A stretch of DNA of 64,000 nt from G963677085 sp963677085 (GTDB lineage: Bacteria > Planctomycetota > Planctomycetia > Pirellulales > Thermoguttaceae). The position numbers and the translations under genes are program-made. Position 1 is the stretch's first letter, and each line of letters opens with the position of its first letter. Below are positions 1 through 9,270 of the stretch, piece after piece. Where the stretch lies: the NCBI GenBank assembly GCA_963677085.2, contig CAXXFH010000004.1, forward strand, positions 1,550,001 to 1,614,000. Reading direction: 5' to 3'. The notes beneath the pieces are model-generated. The model did no database searches and had not been told where the DNA came from. It was given only the letters and a program-made list of their open reading frames with translations.

Positions 1-1
1 C

Positions 2-358
2 ACGAATCGTGGGACGAAGGACGTCGACATCTACTACTCCAACGCCGCCTCGAATCCCGGCAGCGACTTCACCACCGCCGACTGGACATTGCTGGGCAAC
101 TACACGTTCAATCAAGGCCCTGGCACGGCCGATGCCCCGGTGAGCAACATCATCGACTTGAATACCGTTGCAGCAGCAAGGTTCTTTGGCCTGGACATCC
201 AGTCGAACTACGGCGACACCGTCACCAGTGGCGTCGGACGTGTCGGCTTGGCCGAATTGCAGTTCGTCACCGCGGTGCCCGAGCCGTCGACCCTGCTGTT
301 AACCGCCATCGGACTGCTGGGTTGCTGCTTGTTCCTGGCTCGGCGACGACGGACCTAA
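2..358 (+). CDS. PEP-CTERM domain protein, C-terminal part (5' end outside window)
   Basis: The reading frame is open from the first bases of the window, so this is the 3' part of a longer gene (118 residues visible). The end has the PEP-CTERM sorting signal: VPEPST, then a hydrophobic stretch (about 16 residues) and a final RRRRT. Proteins of this kind are exported and processed by an exosortase, which is not encoded here. The visible ectodomain resembles a beta-rich cell-surface protein with no recognisable catalytic motif. A second PEP-CTERM gene lies at 28770-29552. The sorting signal is clear; the function of the ectodomain is unknown. Confidence 0.85.
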   Translation, partial: TNRGTKDVDIYYSNAASNPGSDFTTADWTLLGNYTFNQGPGTADAPVSNIIDLNTVAAARFFGLDIQSNYGDTVTSGVGRVGLAELQFVTAVPEPSTLLLTAIGLLGCCLFLARRRRT

Positions 359-398
359 CGGGTATTCAACTCATCCCTCGTCCCTACCGCCTCGCCCC

Positions 399-1865
399 TT
401 ACTTCAACACCGCTTGCCGGATCGTGGCCAGCGTGTTGACGACTGGCTTTGGTTTGCCGGTCGCGTCGAACAGCCCTCCATGAGGCAAACGATGGGGCTG
501 TCCGTCGAGCAGTTGGTTCCAAATCACACCTTGGACCATGGGCTTGGCCAGCAAGAGCGGGACATAACGGGCAGCCCAGGCCTGCTGATTGCGAAGTGTC
601 CAACTTCCGCGCATCACCCGGGAATCGCCCATAGCCAAAGGATCGGCTTGGCTGCTGCTAGGCACGGTGATCGACACCAGCAACGGCAACCCAAGCATCC
701 CCCAATAGTCGAGTTGCCGCCCAAATTCCACCGGACTGCGAGGTTGGGTTCCATCGGGATCGTAACCCAGGTTCACTTCCAGCGTAATCGCTGAAACGTC
801 CATACCGGCACGGACCAGTGCATCAGCAAAGTGCAACGGGGGAACGCCCACATCACGTCGACTGAGATATTCGCCCCATGGCTCGTCAAACGAAACCACC
901 ACGGGCGTCTTGGGATCGAGTGAATGAATCGTTTCGATCACCCGGGCTGCCAGCCGCAAACGATCTTCCTCCGACAGCGACAGGACATCGCCGGTAATCA
1001 AGTGGCCCGCCGCCTGCCAAATCGCCACCCGACCGCGATAACGCTTCACGGTGGCCGAAATGAACTCGATCACAAACGACTCAATACTCTCGAAGTCGTC
1101 TTCCCAAAGGCAAAGCCAGTCGGGAAGACTGCGCGGGTCGAGGTTCAACAGCGGCCCGCCCAGCACTCGTAGCCGATGCGATCTACACCATTCGATTTGG
1201 CTATCGCAGATCTCCCAACAACATTTCCCTTCGGTCGCCTCAATCGTGCGCCAACAGAAGGGGATGGTGACCGCGTTAAAGGCCGTAAGCATCTGCCGGG
1301 CCGTGGGCTCGTCGACCAGCGTACACCCCAAATTCGCCCCCAACAACGAGGCCAGTTTACCGGTGCCTCGACGCCGCGCGACCAGCGCCTGATCCGTGTA
1401 GGTGGCCGCCAACTGGTTCGTAGCCTCGAGGGCCGTGCAGATGGCCTTCTCGGCGTATTCGGCCGACGCTGCCAGATCATCCTGCCGCGATGCCGCCTGC
1501 GCCATTTGCCCCACAGCCAGGGCCACCGACTCACGGATTTCCTTGGAAACCGCAAGCCCGATCGCCTCCCAATCGGCCAATTGGTTGCGCACCAGACAGA
1601 CCGTTCCTCGGGCGAGTTCCAGGGGAAGTTGATAGGGCTTGGGCCGTTCGAGCAGACTACCGGTCGACAGGGTGATCCGCCCGAAACCCGGTACGTCCCA
1701 GGGAATGAACAGATTGCAGGAATCGCCCACGGACCGTTGCAGGGTCAGTTCGCTCTCGACCAACGTCGTTTTAAGCCGCCACGGAGCGCGATCGATCCCA
1801 GCCAGATAGGCAAGACTGGCGATCTCCTCATCGAGGCGTTGTACAGGAGTGGCGATAAATCGCAT
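399..1865 (-). CDS. GH10-like (xylanase-fold) protein, probably catalytically altered
   Basis: 488 aa from the chosen Met at 1865; alternative in-frame starts are at 1874 and 1958, and no strong Shine-Dalgarno decides. The C-terminal ~300 residues read like a glycoside hydrolase family 10 barrel (for example RVAIWQAAGHL, then PVVVSFDEPWGEYLSR, then AITLEVNLGYDPDG and a late WN...DG segment), preceded by a ~190-residue N-terminal domain. In true GH10 xylanases the acid/base strand ends in a WDVVNE-type motif. Here the matching strand is IWQAAGH, without that Glu, and the nucleophile strand reads ITLEVNL. I infer a pseudo-enzyme or an altered specificity. It runs divergently from purC. Confidence 0.6.
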   Translation of the reverse strand: MRFIATPVQRLDEEIASLAYLAGIDRAPWRLKTTLVESELTLQRSVGDSCNLFIPWDVPGFGRITLSTGSLLERPKPYQLPLELARGTVCLVRNQLADWEAIGLAVSKEIRESVALAVGQMAQAASRQDDLAASAEYAEKAICTALEATNQLAATYTDQALVARRRGTGKLASLLGANLGCTLVDEPTARQMLTAFNAVTIPFCWRTIEATEGKCCWEICDSQIEWCRSHRLRVLGGPLLNLDPRSLPDWLCLWEDDFESIESFVIEFISATVKRYRGRVAIWQAAGHLITGDVLSLSEEDRLRLAARVIETIHSLDPKTPVVVSFDEPWGEYLSRRDVGVPPLHFADALVRAGMDVSAITLEVNLGYDPDGTQPRSPVEFGRQLDYWGMLGLPLLVSITVPSSSQADPLAMGDSRVMRGSWTLRNQQAWAARYVPLLLAKPMVQGVIWNQLLDGQPHRLPHGGLFDATGKPKPVVNTLATIRQAVLK

Positions 1866-2486
1866 CAAGCCCATCGAGCTGAAAACCTTGGTCCAGGCGA
1901 GTACGAGCAGCGTGGGCCGAAACAAACCACCAAGCGATTCTGGAGAATGATTGCCCACCCACGGTAGAAAACTACCCGAAAGGGACTAAGGTGGTTCTGC
2001 AATCGTATCCAACCACGGCTTGGTCTGGTTTCCGGCCGCCACGGTGCGCCGATAGCTACAATGTGCCAACAGCCGGCTATCGGCAGCAGACATCTGCCCC
2101 ATCCAGTAGCCCCACGGATAGGTGGTCGAACCGCCCTATGCCACCTCTCCGCTTCGAGCGCGGTCCCTGCAAACTGCAAGCCCACCCCAGGTCCCGTCCG
2201 CTTTCATCGCAGGCCCCCTCACCTCGGCGGTGCCAACGCATCGACGACAGTCGAAAGAGACTCTTTGAGTGTAACGCAGCCGACCGAGTCGTCAAGCCGC
2301 TGGTCAAACCGCCCGAATAGCGGTATATTTCCCGACGTCCATCATTCCCAACACCCTTTTGATGTTTGCATTGAAAACGGCCGTCTCTGGAGCCTGAAAG
2401 CCTGAATAACCAGGCTTCCGTTCGCAGGCGTCGATAATACGGAATCGACCATCCACAGTTCCCTACCGGAAGGAAACAGGTTAGCG
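1866..2486. other. Non-coding divergent intergenic region
   Basis: About 620 bases between the divergent GH10-like gene and purC. Short ORFs occur but none has plausible composition or a ribosome binding site. The purC side ends with AAGGAA and CAGG stretches before the ATG. No repeat of the families seen elsewhere was recognised. Confidence 0.5.
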
Positions 2487-3377
2487 ATGAGTACTTCGGT
2501 TGTGCTGGAAACTTCGTTGGCCGGGCTGCCCGTGCGGCACGGCAAGGTACGCGATATCTACGATCTCGGCGACAGCCTGCTGTTGGTCAGCACCGACCGG
2601 ATCAGTGCATTCGACTGGATCCTACCCTCGGGCATCCCCGACAAGGGTTGCATCCTCACACAAATCGCCGCCTTCTGGTTCGACCTGCTCGGGGAACCCA
2701 ACCACCTGATCACCACCGACGTAGACCAGATGGACTTGCCCGAGGGAACAGACCGCACCCAACTAGCCGGCCGCTCGACCTTGTGTCGCAAGGCCGAGGT
2801 GGTGCCGATCGAGTGTGTGGTTCGCGGCTACTTGGCCGGTTCCGGGTGGAAAGAATACCAGCAGAGTGGCACGGTTTGCGGTGTCGCGTTGCCCGAGGGA
2901 CTCCAGGAGTGCTCCCAACTGCCGGAACCCATCTTCACGCCCGCCACCAAGGCCGAGCAGGGTGAGCACGACGAGAACATCTCGTTCGAGCGGATGGTCG
3001 ACATCGTGGGCAGCGACGTGGCCGAGGAACTGTGCCGTCGCAGCCTGGCAATCTTCCAACGTGGCACCGAGTACGCCCGAGAGCGAGGCATCATCATCGC
3101 CGACACCAAGTTCGAGTTCGGCCGCATCGGCGACGAGTTGGTGTTGATCGACGAAGTGCTCACGCCCGACAGCTCCCGCTTCTGGCCGGCCGACCAATAC
3201 GCACCGGGCAAGGGCCAGCCATCGTTCGACAAGCAATTCGTCCGCGACTGGCTGCTGGCAAGCGACTGGGACCGCGAAAGCCGCCCGCCGGCGTTGCCCG
3301 ACGACATTGTGGCAAAAACGCGGGAGAAGTACGCCGAGGCCTACGAGCGGCTCACGGGGAAGGGGTTTGGAGGCTGA
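2487..3377 (+). CDS. purC: Phosphoribosylaminoimidazole-succinocarboxamide synthase (SAICAR synthase)
   Basis: 296 aa. It joins CAIR and aspartate with ATP to give SAICAR in de novo purine synthesis, in the cytoplasm. Family motifs are in order: GKVRDIYD (residues 19-26), STDRISAFD (35-43), VRGYLAGSGWKEY near 112, EHDENISFE near 155 and IIADTKFEFG near 203. Length fits the longer (yeast-like) SAICAR synthases of about 300 aa. An AGG-containing stretch lies 6 bases before the ATG. It stands alone; other pur genes are not in the window. The gene is followed by a GCGAAGCC-type repeat. Confidence 0.95.
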   Translation: MSTSVVLETSLAGLPVRHGKVRDIYDLGDSLLLVSTDRISAFDWILPSGIPDKGCILTQIAAFWFDLLGEPNHLITTDVDQMDLPEGTDRTQLAGRSTLCRKAEVVPIECVVRGYLAGSGWKEYQQSGTVCGVALPEGLQECSQLPEPIFTPATKAEQGEHDENISFERMVDIVGSDVAEELCRRSLAIFQRGTEYARERGIIIADTKFEFGRIGDELVLIDEVLTPDSSRFWPADQYAPGKGQPSFDKQFVRDWLLASDWDRESRPPALPDDIVAKTREKYAEAYERLTGKGFGG

Positions 3378-3401
3378 AAGCGGAAAGCTGAAAGCGGGAG
3401 G

Positions 3402-3419
3402 GCGAAGCCGCAAGCGGCT
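3402..3419. repeat. REP-like palindrome, GCGAAGCCGC family
   Basis: The 18-mer GCGAAGCCGCAAGCGGCT folds as GCCGC/GCGGC. Close copies are at 29801-29818, 40936-40953 (inverted) and 40977-40994, with a degenerate one near 4738. Copies lie only between genes, often beside runs such as AAAGCGGAAAGC. Confidence 0.7.
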
Positions 3420-3580
3420 CTATCGCCACCCACCAACCCCTGTCAACTCCCCTGCTAAACCGCCCTATCCCCGACGGCGGGGCGACGGTAAAATCAATCG
3501 CAACGGTTCGTCCGGGCGGGTTCGTGCTGCGCCGTCGGGGCGAGAAGCGTTTGTTTTACCGCAACTCCTGAACGGCACTC

Positions 3581-4723
3581 ATGTTACGTTATTCTACCGC
3601 TGGCGAATCCCACGGCAAAACCCTGCTGGCTCTGGTCGATGGCTTTCCGGCCGGGGTCCCCCTGAGCACCGAACCGATCGACGCCGAACTGCGACGTCGC
3701 CAGGGAGGCTACGGCCGGGGGGGACGCCAACGCCTCGAAACCGACCACGTCGACATCCGCACCGGCATTTGGCGGGGGCTCTCGCTCGGCAGCCCCATCG
3801 CCCTGGAAGTGCCCAACAAAGACTACAAGCTCGAGCGGATGGAAGACCTCGGCCGTCCGCGGCCTGGCCATGGCGACCTCAGCGGCTCGCTGAAGTACCT
3901 CGGCGCGATCCGGCCCATTCTCGAACGCTCCAGCGCCCGGGAAACGGCCGTGCGAGTGGCAGCCGGGGCCTTGGCCAAACAGTTGCTCTCACAGTTCGGG
4001 ATCACGGCCTTCGGCTACGTCGTTCAAGTCGGGCCGATCGAAGTGCCTCCCCGCCCGGGCAGTCTCGACGAGCAACTCAAGTGGCGCGACCAGAGCGAAC
4101 TTTACACGCTTGATCCCGACAAGGACGACGAGATCAAAAAGCTCATCGACGAGATGCAGAAGACCGGCAACACGCTGGGCGGCATCGTCGAGGTGTGTGT
4201 CGAGGGCGTGCCCTTCGGCCTGGGTACTCACGCCCAATGGGACCGCAAGCTCGACGGCCGGTTGGCCCAGGCCGTGATGGCGGTGCAAGCGATCAAGGGA
4301 GTGGAGATCGGCTTGGGCTTCGAAGCAGCCCGACGCCCCGGTTCGGAAGTCCATGACCCGATCCAATACGACGCGAGCCAGCGCCACACGCCGAACCTCG
4401 GTTACGTCCGGCCGACGAACAACGCTGGCGGCCTGGAAGCCGGCATGACCAACGCCCAGCCGATCGTAATTCGCGCGGCCAAGAAGCCCATCAGCACGCT
4501 TGCCCGCCCGCTGGAATCGGTCAACGTGAAGACGAAGCAGTCGGAATCGGCCTCCTACGAGCGGAGCGACGTGTGTGCCATCGCGGCGGCCAGTTGCATT
4601 GTGGAAAACGTCGTGGCCTTCGAGATCGCTACGGCGTTGGTCGACAAATTCGGCGGCGACAGTCTTCAGGAAATGAAAGCCCGATGGCGGCTTTTTTACG
4701 ACATGCTGCGGGAACAGAAATAG
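3581..4723 (+). CDS. aroC: Chorismate synthase
   Basis: 380 aa. It converts EPSP to chorismate using reduced FMN, the last step of the shikimate pathway. GESHGK (residues 8-13), the RPGHGD motif near 96 and the Arg-rich GRGGRQRLETD segment near 46 are family signatures. Length is slightly above the usual ~360 aa, with no obvious insertion. The ATG at 3581 is the only sensible start next to MLRYSTAGES, although no strong Shine-Dalgarno precedes it. A TAAAAT box lies near 3490. Single-gene unit followed at 87 bp by a membrane-anchored protein. Confidence 0.95.
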   Translation: MLRYSTAGESHGKTLLALVDGFPAGVPLSTEPIDAELRRRQGGYGRGGRQRLETDHVDIRTGIWRGLSLGSPIALEVPNKDYKLERMEDLGRPRPGHGDLSGSLKYLGAIRPILERSSARETAVRVAAGALAKQLLSQFGITAFGYVVQVGPIEVPPRPGSLDEQLKWRDQSELYTLDPDKDDEIKKLIDEMQKTGNTLGGIVEVCVEGVPFGLGTHAQWDRKLDGRLAQAVMAVQAIKGVEIGLGFEAARRPGSEVHDPIQYDASQRHTPNLGYVRPTNNAGGLEAGMTNAQPIVIRAAKKPISTLARPLESVNVKTKQSESASYERSDVCAIAAASCIVENVVAFEIATALVDKFGGDSLQEMKARWRLFYDMLREQK

Positions 4724-4810
4724 ACGAAAAGAATTGCTGCGAAGCCACAAGCGGCCTCCAAAAAGTCCTTAGTCCCTAGCCTCTAATCTCTAGTCCCTGA
4801 AGGAACAAGG

Positions 4811-6175
4811 ATGTTCCGCCTGCACGATCAAACCCGACGGCAACTCTGCCTGACCGGATTCGTCTTGCTGTGCGTCGTGCCGACCGTCGCGACTCTCGCT
4901 TGGGGCGTGGCTCATCACTGGCCAACTCGGGCGAAGTCCGAAGCCCGGCGTCTCTCCGCCGAACTGGGGCTCGACGTCTCGCTTGAAGAGCTAACCTACC
5001 TGCGTCCTGGGGCCGTGCTCTACGAAGGTTTGCGACTGACCGATCCCGAGACGGGCACCGCCGTTGCCCAATGTCGGGCCGTCGAAGTCCAATGGTACCG
5101 CACCGACGGCAACCGGATTCCCGCGGGCGACGGCACTCGCGAAAAACTCAGCCTGTTGTTAATCGCTTCACAACCGGAGGTCGATGCCAACAGCCTGCAA
5201 CGTCTGGTACTGCTGCTGGACCGCGTGCTGAAGTGCCGCACGGGTCAAACCCAGGTCGATGTCCGCCTGGCCGCCGGGGAGCTGACGCTTCGCGCGGGAG
5301 GAGACTCCCAAACGCTCACCGAACTGACAGGCAACATCGAGACTCTGGCCGAGGCCACCGAAGCCCAGGCGTCGTTCCACATCGCCGGTCTGCAACAGAC
5401 CAGCCCGATTCGTGTTCGCGTGGCACGAAACCGCCAAACAACCCCGCCCGCTACGAGCTTGGAGTTCGACACGGGCGATGCGAAAATCCCTTGCGGCGTG
5501 CTGGCAATGGCCGTTCCCCAACTGCAATCGCTGGGAAACCGCTGTCGCTACAACGGATACCTCTGGGCCAACGAAACACCGGCCGGCTGGGACGTCGAGG
5601 CCACCGGCTACCTGTTCGGGGCCGACATGGGGACTCTCGTGACGGCCCAATTCCCGCACAAGCTCAGCGGGCAAGGCAACGTGGAAGTCCAATCGGCCCG
5701 TTTTCGTGGCGGACGACTTGAAGATGCTACCGGGACACTGGCCGCCGGGCCGGGCGTAATCAGCCGCTCGTTGATCGACGCCGCCGTCGACCGATTACAC
5801 TTAGTCGGCGGAAGCACGCCCGGAACGTCCGACAACCTGATCCCTTACGACCAACTCGCCCTGCGGTTTATCCTCAACGCCGACGGCCTAACCGTTCGCG
5901 GCGTTTGCACCGACACCAGCCCGGGCGCGATCCTTACGCACGGCGGTCGCCGTTTGCTCGGCGAACCGCGCATGCAACCGCAACCGGTCGTCGCCCTACT
6001 GCAAACGCTGGTGCCCGCCAACGAAGTGCAAGTGCCCGCCACGCGACAGTCCGACTGGTTAATGCGACACCTGCCGGTACCCGAGGTCCGACTCTCACAG
6101 CAAACGGCCACCGCTCCGGAAGCCCGATTGCGGCTAGGTCGGGCCGTGCCACAAGAGGGCGTTGCTCCCAAGTGA
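4811..6175 (+). CDS. Membrane-anchored protein, AsmA-like character, function unknown
   Basis: 454 aa with one N-terminal TM segment (about residues 13-32) followed by a long extracytoplasmic part. The segment after the TM (RLSAELGLDVSLEELTYLRP, then LYEGLRLTDPETG) has the style of AsmA-type proteins, where it starts a chain of beta strands, but I cannot assign the family with certainty. A Shine-Dalgarno (AAGGAACAAGG) sits directly upstream of the ATG. It lies 87 bp after aroC, whose intergenic spacer is low-complexity TAGTCCCTA-like sequence. A role in envelope biogenesis is only a guess. Confidence 0.7.
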   Translation: MFRLHDQTRRQLCLTGFVLLCVVPTVATLAWGVAHHWPTRAKSEARRLSAELGLDVSLEELTYLRPGAVLYEGLRLTDPETGTAVAQCRAVEVQWYRTDGNRIPAGDGTREKLSLLLIASQPEVDANSLQRLVLLLDRVLKCRTGQTQVDVRLAAGELTLRAGGDSQTLTELTGNIETLAEATEAQASFHIAGLQQTSPIRVRVARNRQTTPPATSLEFDTGDAKIPCGVLAMAVPQLQSLGNRCRYNGYLWANETPAGWDVEATGYLFGADMGTLVTAQFPHKLSGQGNVEVQSARFRGGRLEDATGTLAAGPGVISRSLIDAAVDRLHLVGGSTPGTSDNLIPYDQLALRFILNADGLTVRGVCTDTSPGAILTHGGRRLLGEPRMQPQPVVALLQTLVPANEVQVPATRQSDWLMRHLPVPEVRLSQQTATAPEARLRLGRAVPQEGVAPK

Positions 6176-6198
6176 CTCTGCGTCGAATGACGACTCGG

Positions 6199-6260
6199 GT
6201 GCCATGGGCAGCTTGCCTGCCCTTGTTTCAGCAGTGGCGGACAAGCCGCCACTGGCACCG
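6199..6260. repeat. Dispersed hairpin repeat (GTGCCATGGGCAGC family)
   Basis: Two nested inverted pairs: GGGCAGCTTGCCTGCCC and GTGGCGGACAAGCCGCCAC. A diverged copy with the same architecture lies at 28665-28727, and both sit between genes. Confidence 0.65.
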
Positions 6261-6286
6261 AAACATGACAGCCAGCCGGGGCGAAA

Positions 6287-6326
6287 CCCCCTCACCCCCG
6301 GCCCCTCTTCCCGACGGGGCGAGGGG
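6287..6326. repeat. Dispersed CCCCTCACCCC / GAGGGG repeat
   Basis: A C-rich strand followed by GGGGCGAGGGG forms a GC-rich hairpin. An inverted copy lies at 11514-11555, so the two bracket the ccsA-resB pair. Confidence 0.65.
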
Positions 6327-6347
6327 AGAAGCCTTTGAATGATTCTC

Positions 6348-9230
6348 TTACGCCTGGCGTCGCGTTTCCATCAAGTACCGCACGGCCGCCGCGCCGACGT
6401 AGACCCAAACGAAAGCCATCGCTAGGAGCACTTCTTTCTGGCCGCCCGAGCCGGAGCCGTAGCTGTGCAAGCCGGCCGGCAGAAGGTAGTTCACGCCGTA
6501 CCAGGCCCAAACAATGGCCGTCTCGCCGAGCACGGCGCCTAAGGTCAACCCGAAGTTGCCAAACCAGTTCACATAGCGGCCGTGAAGAATCACCATGTAG
6601 ACCAGCAGCGAGACCAAAGCCCATACTTCTTTGGGGTCCCAACCCCAGAAGCGTCCCCACGAGACGTCGGCCCACAGGGCGCCCAGGATGGTGCCAGCCG
6701 CCAACGTGAGCACGGCCACCTGAATGGCCTTGTAGATGAATCCAGCCAGCGTAGCGCAGGCCTCCGGCGGCCGACGACGAGACGACGTCGCGGTAGCCAT
6801 CGTAGCCGCTTCCTCCGCAGTTAGCGACTCGTCGACCGGTTTCGGATCGCGGTAACGTCCGAACAGGTAATAGCCCAGCGAGAGCATCCCCAACCCGGCA
6901 GCCAGGGCTCCGGCACCGTAACTGACGGTAATCGTCAACACGTGGATCGTCAGCCAGAAGTTGTTCCGCAACACGGGCATCAACGATCCGATGTCGCTAT
7001 GGAACACGGGCGAGTAGTAACCAATCAGGGCAACACCAAACGCCAACGCCGCTCCCGCCCCGGCAAACGGTCGGCGCTGCATCACCTGGTCCAGCGCCGC
7101 CGACATACCGCGTTTCGCCCAGCCGTAGGGCACCGTGAACACGCTTAATACGGCGGTGAAAGCAACTCGGGGAACGAACACCAGGATGAACAGCAGCACG
7201 CACGTTCCCACCAGCCAAACCACGACGTTGCTTATCGTGGGCACCGAGGCGCCCACGTCGGTCCGCGGAAGCAGCGGGAACAGCGACTCCTCGCTTGCCG
7301 ACGTGTAATCTCGCCACGAAAGGAAGTAGAACAGGGCCACAGCCGTCGCCGCCTGGGGAACGAGCAGCAGCCATCGGGCGACCTTTTCGATCTTGGTGGA
7401 GAACAACCCGGTCGGCTCCACTTCCGTCGCCACGACCCTTCGTCGTAGTGGCAGCGAGGTCATCCGCCAGGCAGCCGAGATCCCCGGCCACAGAAGCGGC
7501 AGCAGCGCAAACCACAGTCCGAGCAGCCCAGCCACCAGGGCGGCAAACAACACCGTCTCGAACATGTTGGTCACCGGAGCAAAGCCCGTGATGATCACGC
7601 GCACAGCAAAACCGTAAACAATGTAGCTTAACGCCACGACCAACAGCAGCGAGCCGAGCCAAAACATCGGCTTGCGAACCACGCCAAAGCTGAGCGAGTA
7701 GCCCAGCGTAGCGCCTAAGGCAATCAGCCACGCCCAGAAGAACGGGTTCGACTGATTGTAGCGCACTTCCAGGTCGGTGCTTCCCGGCGGGGGATAAGCG
7801 GTCAGAGCCATCAGGTCGTCGTCGCGGTTTTTGATCGGCAACTTCTCACGCAGTGGATTGATCTTCTCACCAAGCGTACGCACGGCCGCCGCAAACCGGG
7901 GCATCGCCCGATTGAACTCGATCGTCCGTTGTGGATTGTCGCGATCGGTGTAGGCGTGCTTCACCTTCTCGAAAGCATCTCGCACCGCTTCAACTGCATT
8001 CCAAGGATAACCCTTCAGCGCCCGCGACGAGCCGTAGAGCACGGCCTCGAAGTTCAGCCACGGCTGGGCGTCGTCCGCCGTGTCGCGGTTGGCCTCCAGG
8101 GCGGCGGCGTTCAGTGCCGGCACCAAACGCAGCGAATTGCCGCCGTCGTAGTACGCCAAATGGGCTTCGGTCGCCATGCGAGCAAGCTGCTCGGTCTCGT
8201 TCGCCAAGAGCTTCATCTGCTGGCGAAACGCCTTCTGTTGCTCGGGCGAGAGCATCGGCGGATCCGACATCTTGGCGACCAGCGCGGCACACGCGGCGGC
8301 CAACTTCTCCGTGTTATCGCGAAAGTCGGCCACCAGCGGTTCGAACTTCTCGGCCGACATATCGCCGGAAGAAACCAACTGCCGCAACGCACTGACCGCT
8401 TGCTGCACGCCACGGATCGGTTCGTCCAGCGGTTCCATGCCCGGCGCTGCGGACAAATTGGCCAAGTTGCGTTCCAGTTGCCCCCATTGCCCAATGGCCT
8501 GGGCCAGTCGATCGGCAAGTCGGTCGCGACCTTCCAAAGACGTACCAGGCCGGAAGGTCAACGTTCGGTAAAGTTGATGGGCTTCGGCCAATTCGAATAC
8601 CTTTTTGTCGACGCCCGTTGGATGAAACGCCTTGCCCTCCTCCTGGGCACGCCGTTGTTCGTCGATCAGTTCGCCCAGGCGCTCACGAAACTTCATCGCC
8701 CCTTCCAACTGCGCCGGCGAGACATACTTCAACCGTCCATGCTCGCCGCCGAGCGGCAGTTCGAGCAACTCGCCCCGTAGCGTTTCGTGTTCGGCATGCA
8801 GAAATGGAACTTGCTCCCATCGCTCGGGCTCAATCAGCCAACTAAACAGCAGTTCGGCCGCGGTGAATTTGTGGGGCTTGTCGCCGGGAAACAGCGCGCG
8901 AGCTTGAGCCAACTGCGGCGAGTCGGGCCGGGCCATGCCGTCGCGGCCGGCGCCGTCGAGACTGAGCTTCACCTTCGTCCGCCCACAGATCGACTCCACC
9001 ACCGAATTGGCGAAGGTATCCAAAGGCATCATCCGGCCACGGTGAAACACGGGCAAGCGTTGCCAGGCGCGAAAGTCGAGCGTCGTCGACGATGGCGTCG
9101 CCTCCGAAGACTCCGTAACTCCCGGCGAACTCGTAACCGCCGGTGACTCCGCCAAAGCCAACGTCGCACACCGGCTTCCGAGCAGCCCGAGTGAAAGAAC
9201 AACGGCAAATCGCAAACAATATCGAATCAT
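6348..9230 (-). CDS. ccsA: Cytochrome c biogenesis protein, CcsA/ResC-type with large N-terminal domain
   Basis: 960 aa. The C-terminal ~280 residues are a polytopic CcsA/ResC domain with the tryptophan-rich haem-handling motif WGWDPKEVW near residue 860 and conserved TM histidines around it. This part exports haem and helps attach it to apocytochromes c (system II). In front is a signal-like N-terminus, a ~430-residue extracytoplasmic helical domain and several more TM segments, much longer than the usual ~320-390 aa CcsA. It lies 40 bp downstream of resB on the same strand, the expected partner. No clear Shine-Dalgarno is visible at the start. The large extra domain is the unusual feature. 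Confidence 0.9.
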   Translation of the reverse strand: MIRYCLRFAVVLSLGLLGSRCATLALAESPAVTSSPGVTESSEATPSSTTLDFRAWQRLPVFHRGRMMPLDTFANSVVESICGRTKVKLSLDGAGRDGMARPDSPQLAQARALFPGDKPHKFTAAELLFSWLIEPERWEQVPFLHAEHETLRGELLELPLGGEHGRLKYVSPAQLEGAMKFRERLGELIDEQRRAQEEGKAFHPTGVDKKVFELAEAHQLYRTLTFRPGTSLEGRDRLADRLAQAIGQWGQLERNLANLSAAPGMEPLDEPIRGVQQAVSALRQLVSSGDMSAEKFEPLVADFRDNTEKLAAACAALVAKMSDPPMLSPEQQKAFRQQMKLLANETEQLARMATEAHLAYYDGGNSLRLVPALNAAALEANRDTADDAQPWLNFEAVLYGSSRALKGYPWNAVEAVRDAFEKVKHAYTDRDNPQRTIEFNRAMPRFAAAVRTLGEKINPLREKLPIKNRDDDLMALTAYPPPGSTDLEVRYNQSNPFFWAWLIALGATLGYSLSFGVVRKPMFWLGSLLLVVALSYIVYGFAVRVIITGFAPVTNMFETVLFAALVAGLLGLWFALLPLLWPGISAAWRMTSLPLRRRVVATEVEPTGLFSTKIEKVARWLLLVPQAATAVALFYFLSWRDYTSASEESLFPLLPRTDVGASVPTISNVVVWLVGTCVLLFILVFVPRVAFTAVLSVFTVPYGWAKRGMSAALDQVMQRRPFAGAGAALAFGVALIGYYSPVFHSDIGSLMPVLRNNFWLTIHVLTITVSYGAGALAAGLGMLSLGYYLFGRYRDPKPVDESLTAEEAATMATATSSRRRPPEACATLAGFIYKAIQVAVLTLAAGTILGALWADVSWGRFWGWDPKEVWALVSLLVYMVILHGRYVNWFGNFGLTLGAVLGETAIVWAWYGVNYLLPAGLHSYGSGSGGQKEVLLAMAFVWVYVGAAAVRYLMETRRQA

Positions 9231-9270
9231 AGTGGTTCGTGGGCAGTGGTTAGTGAACAGTACCCAATTT

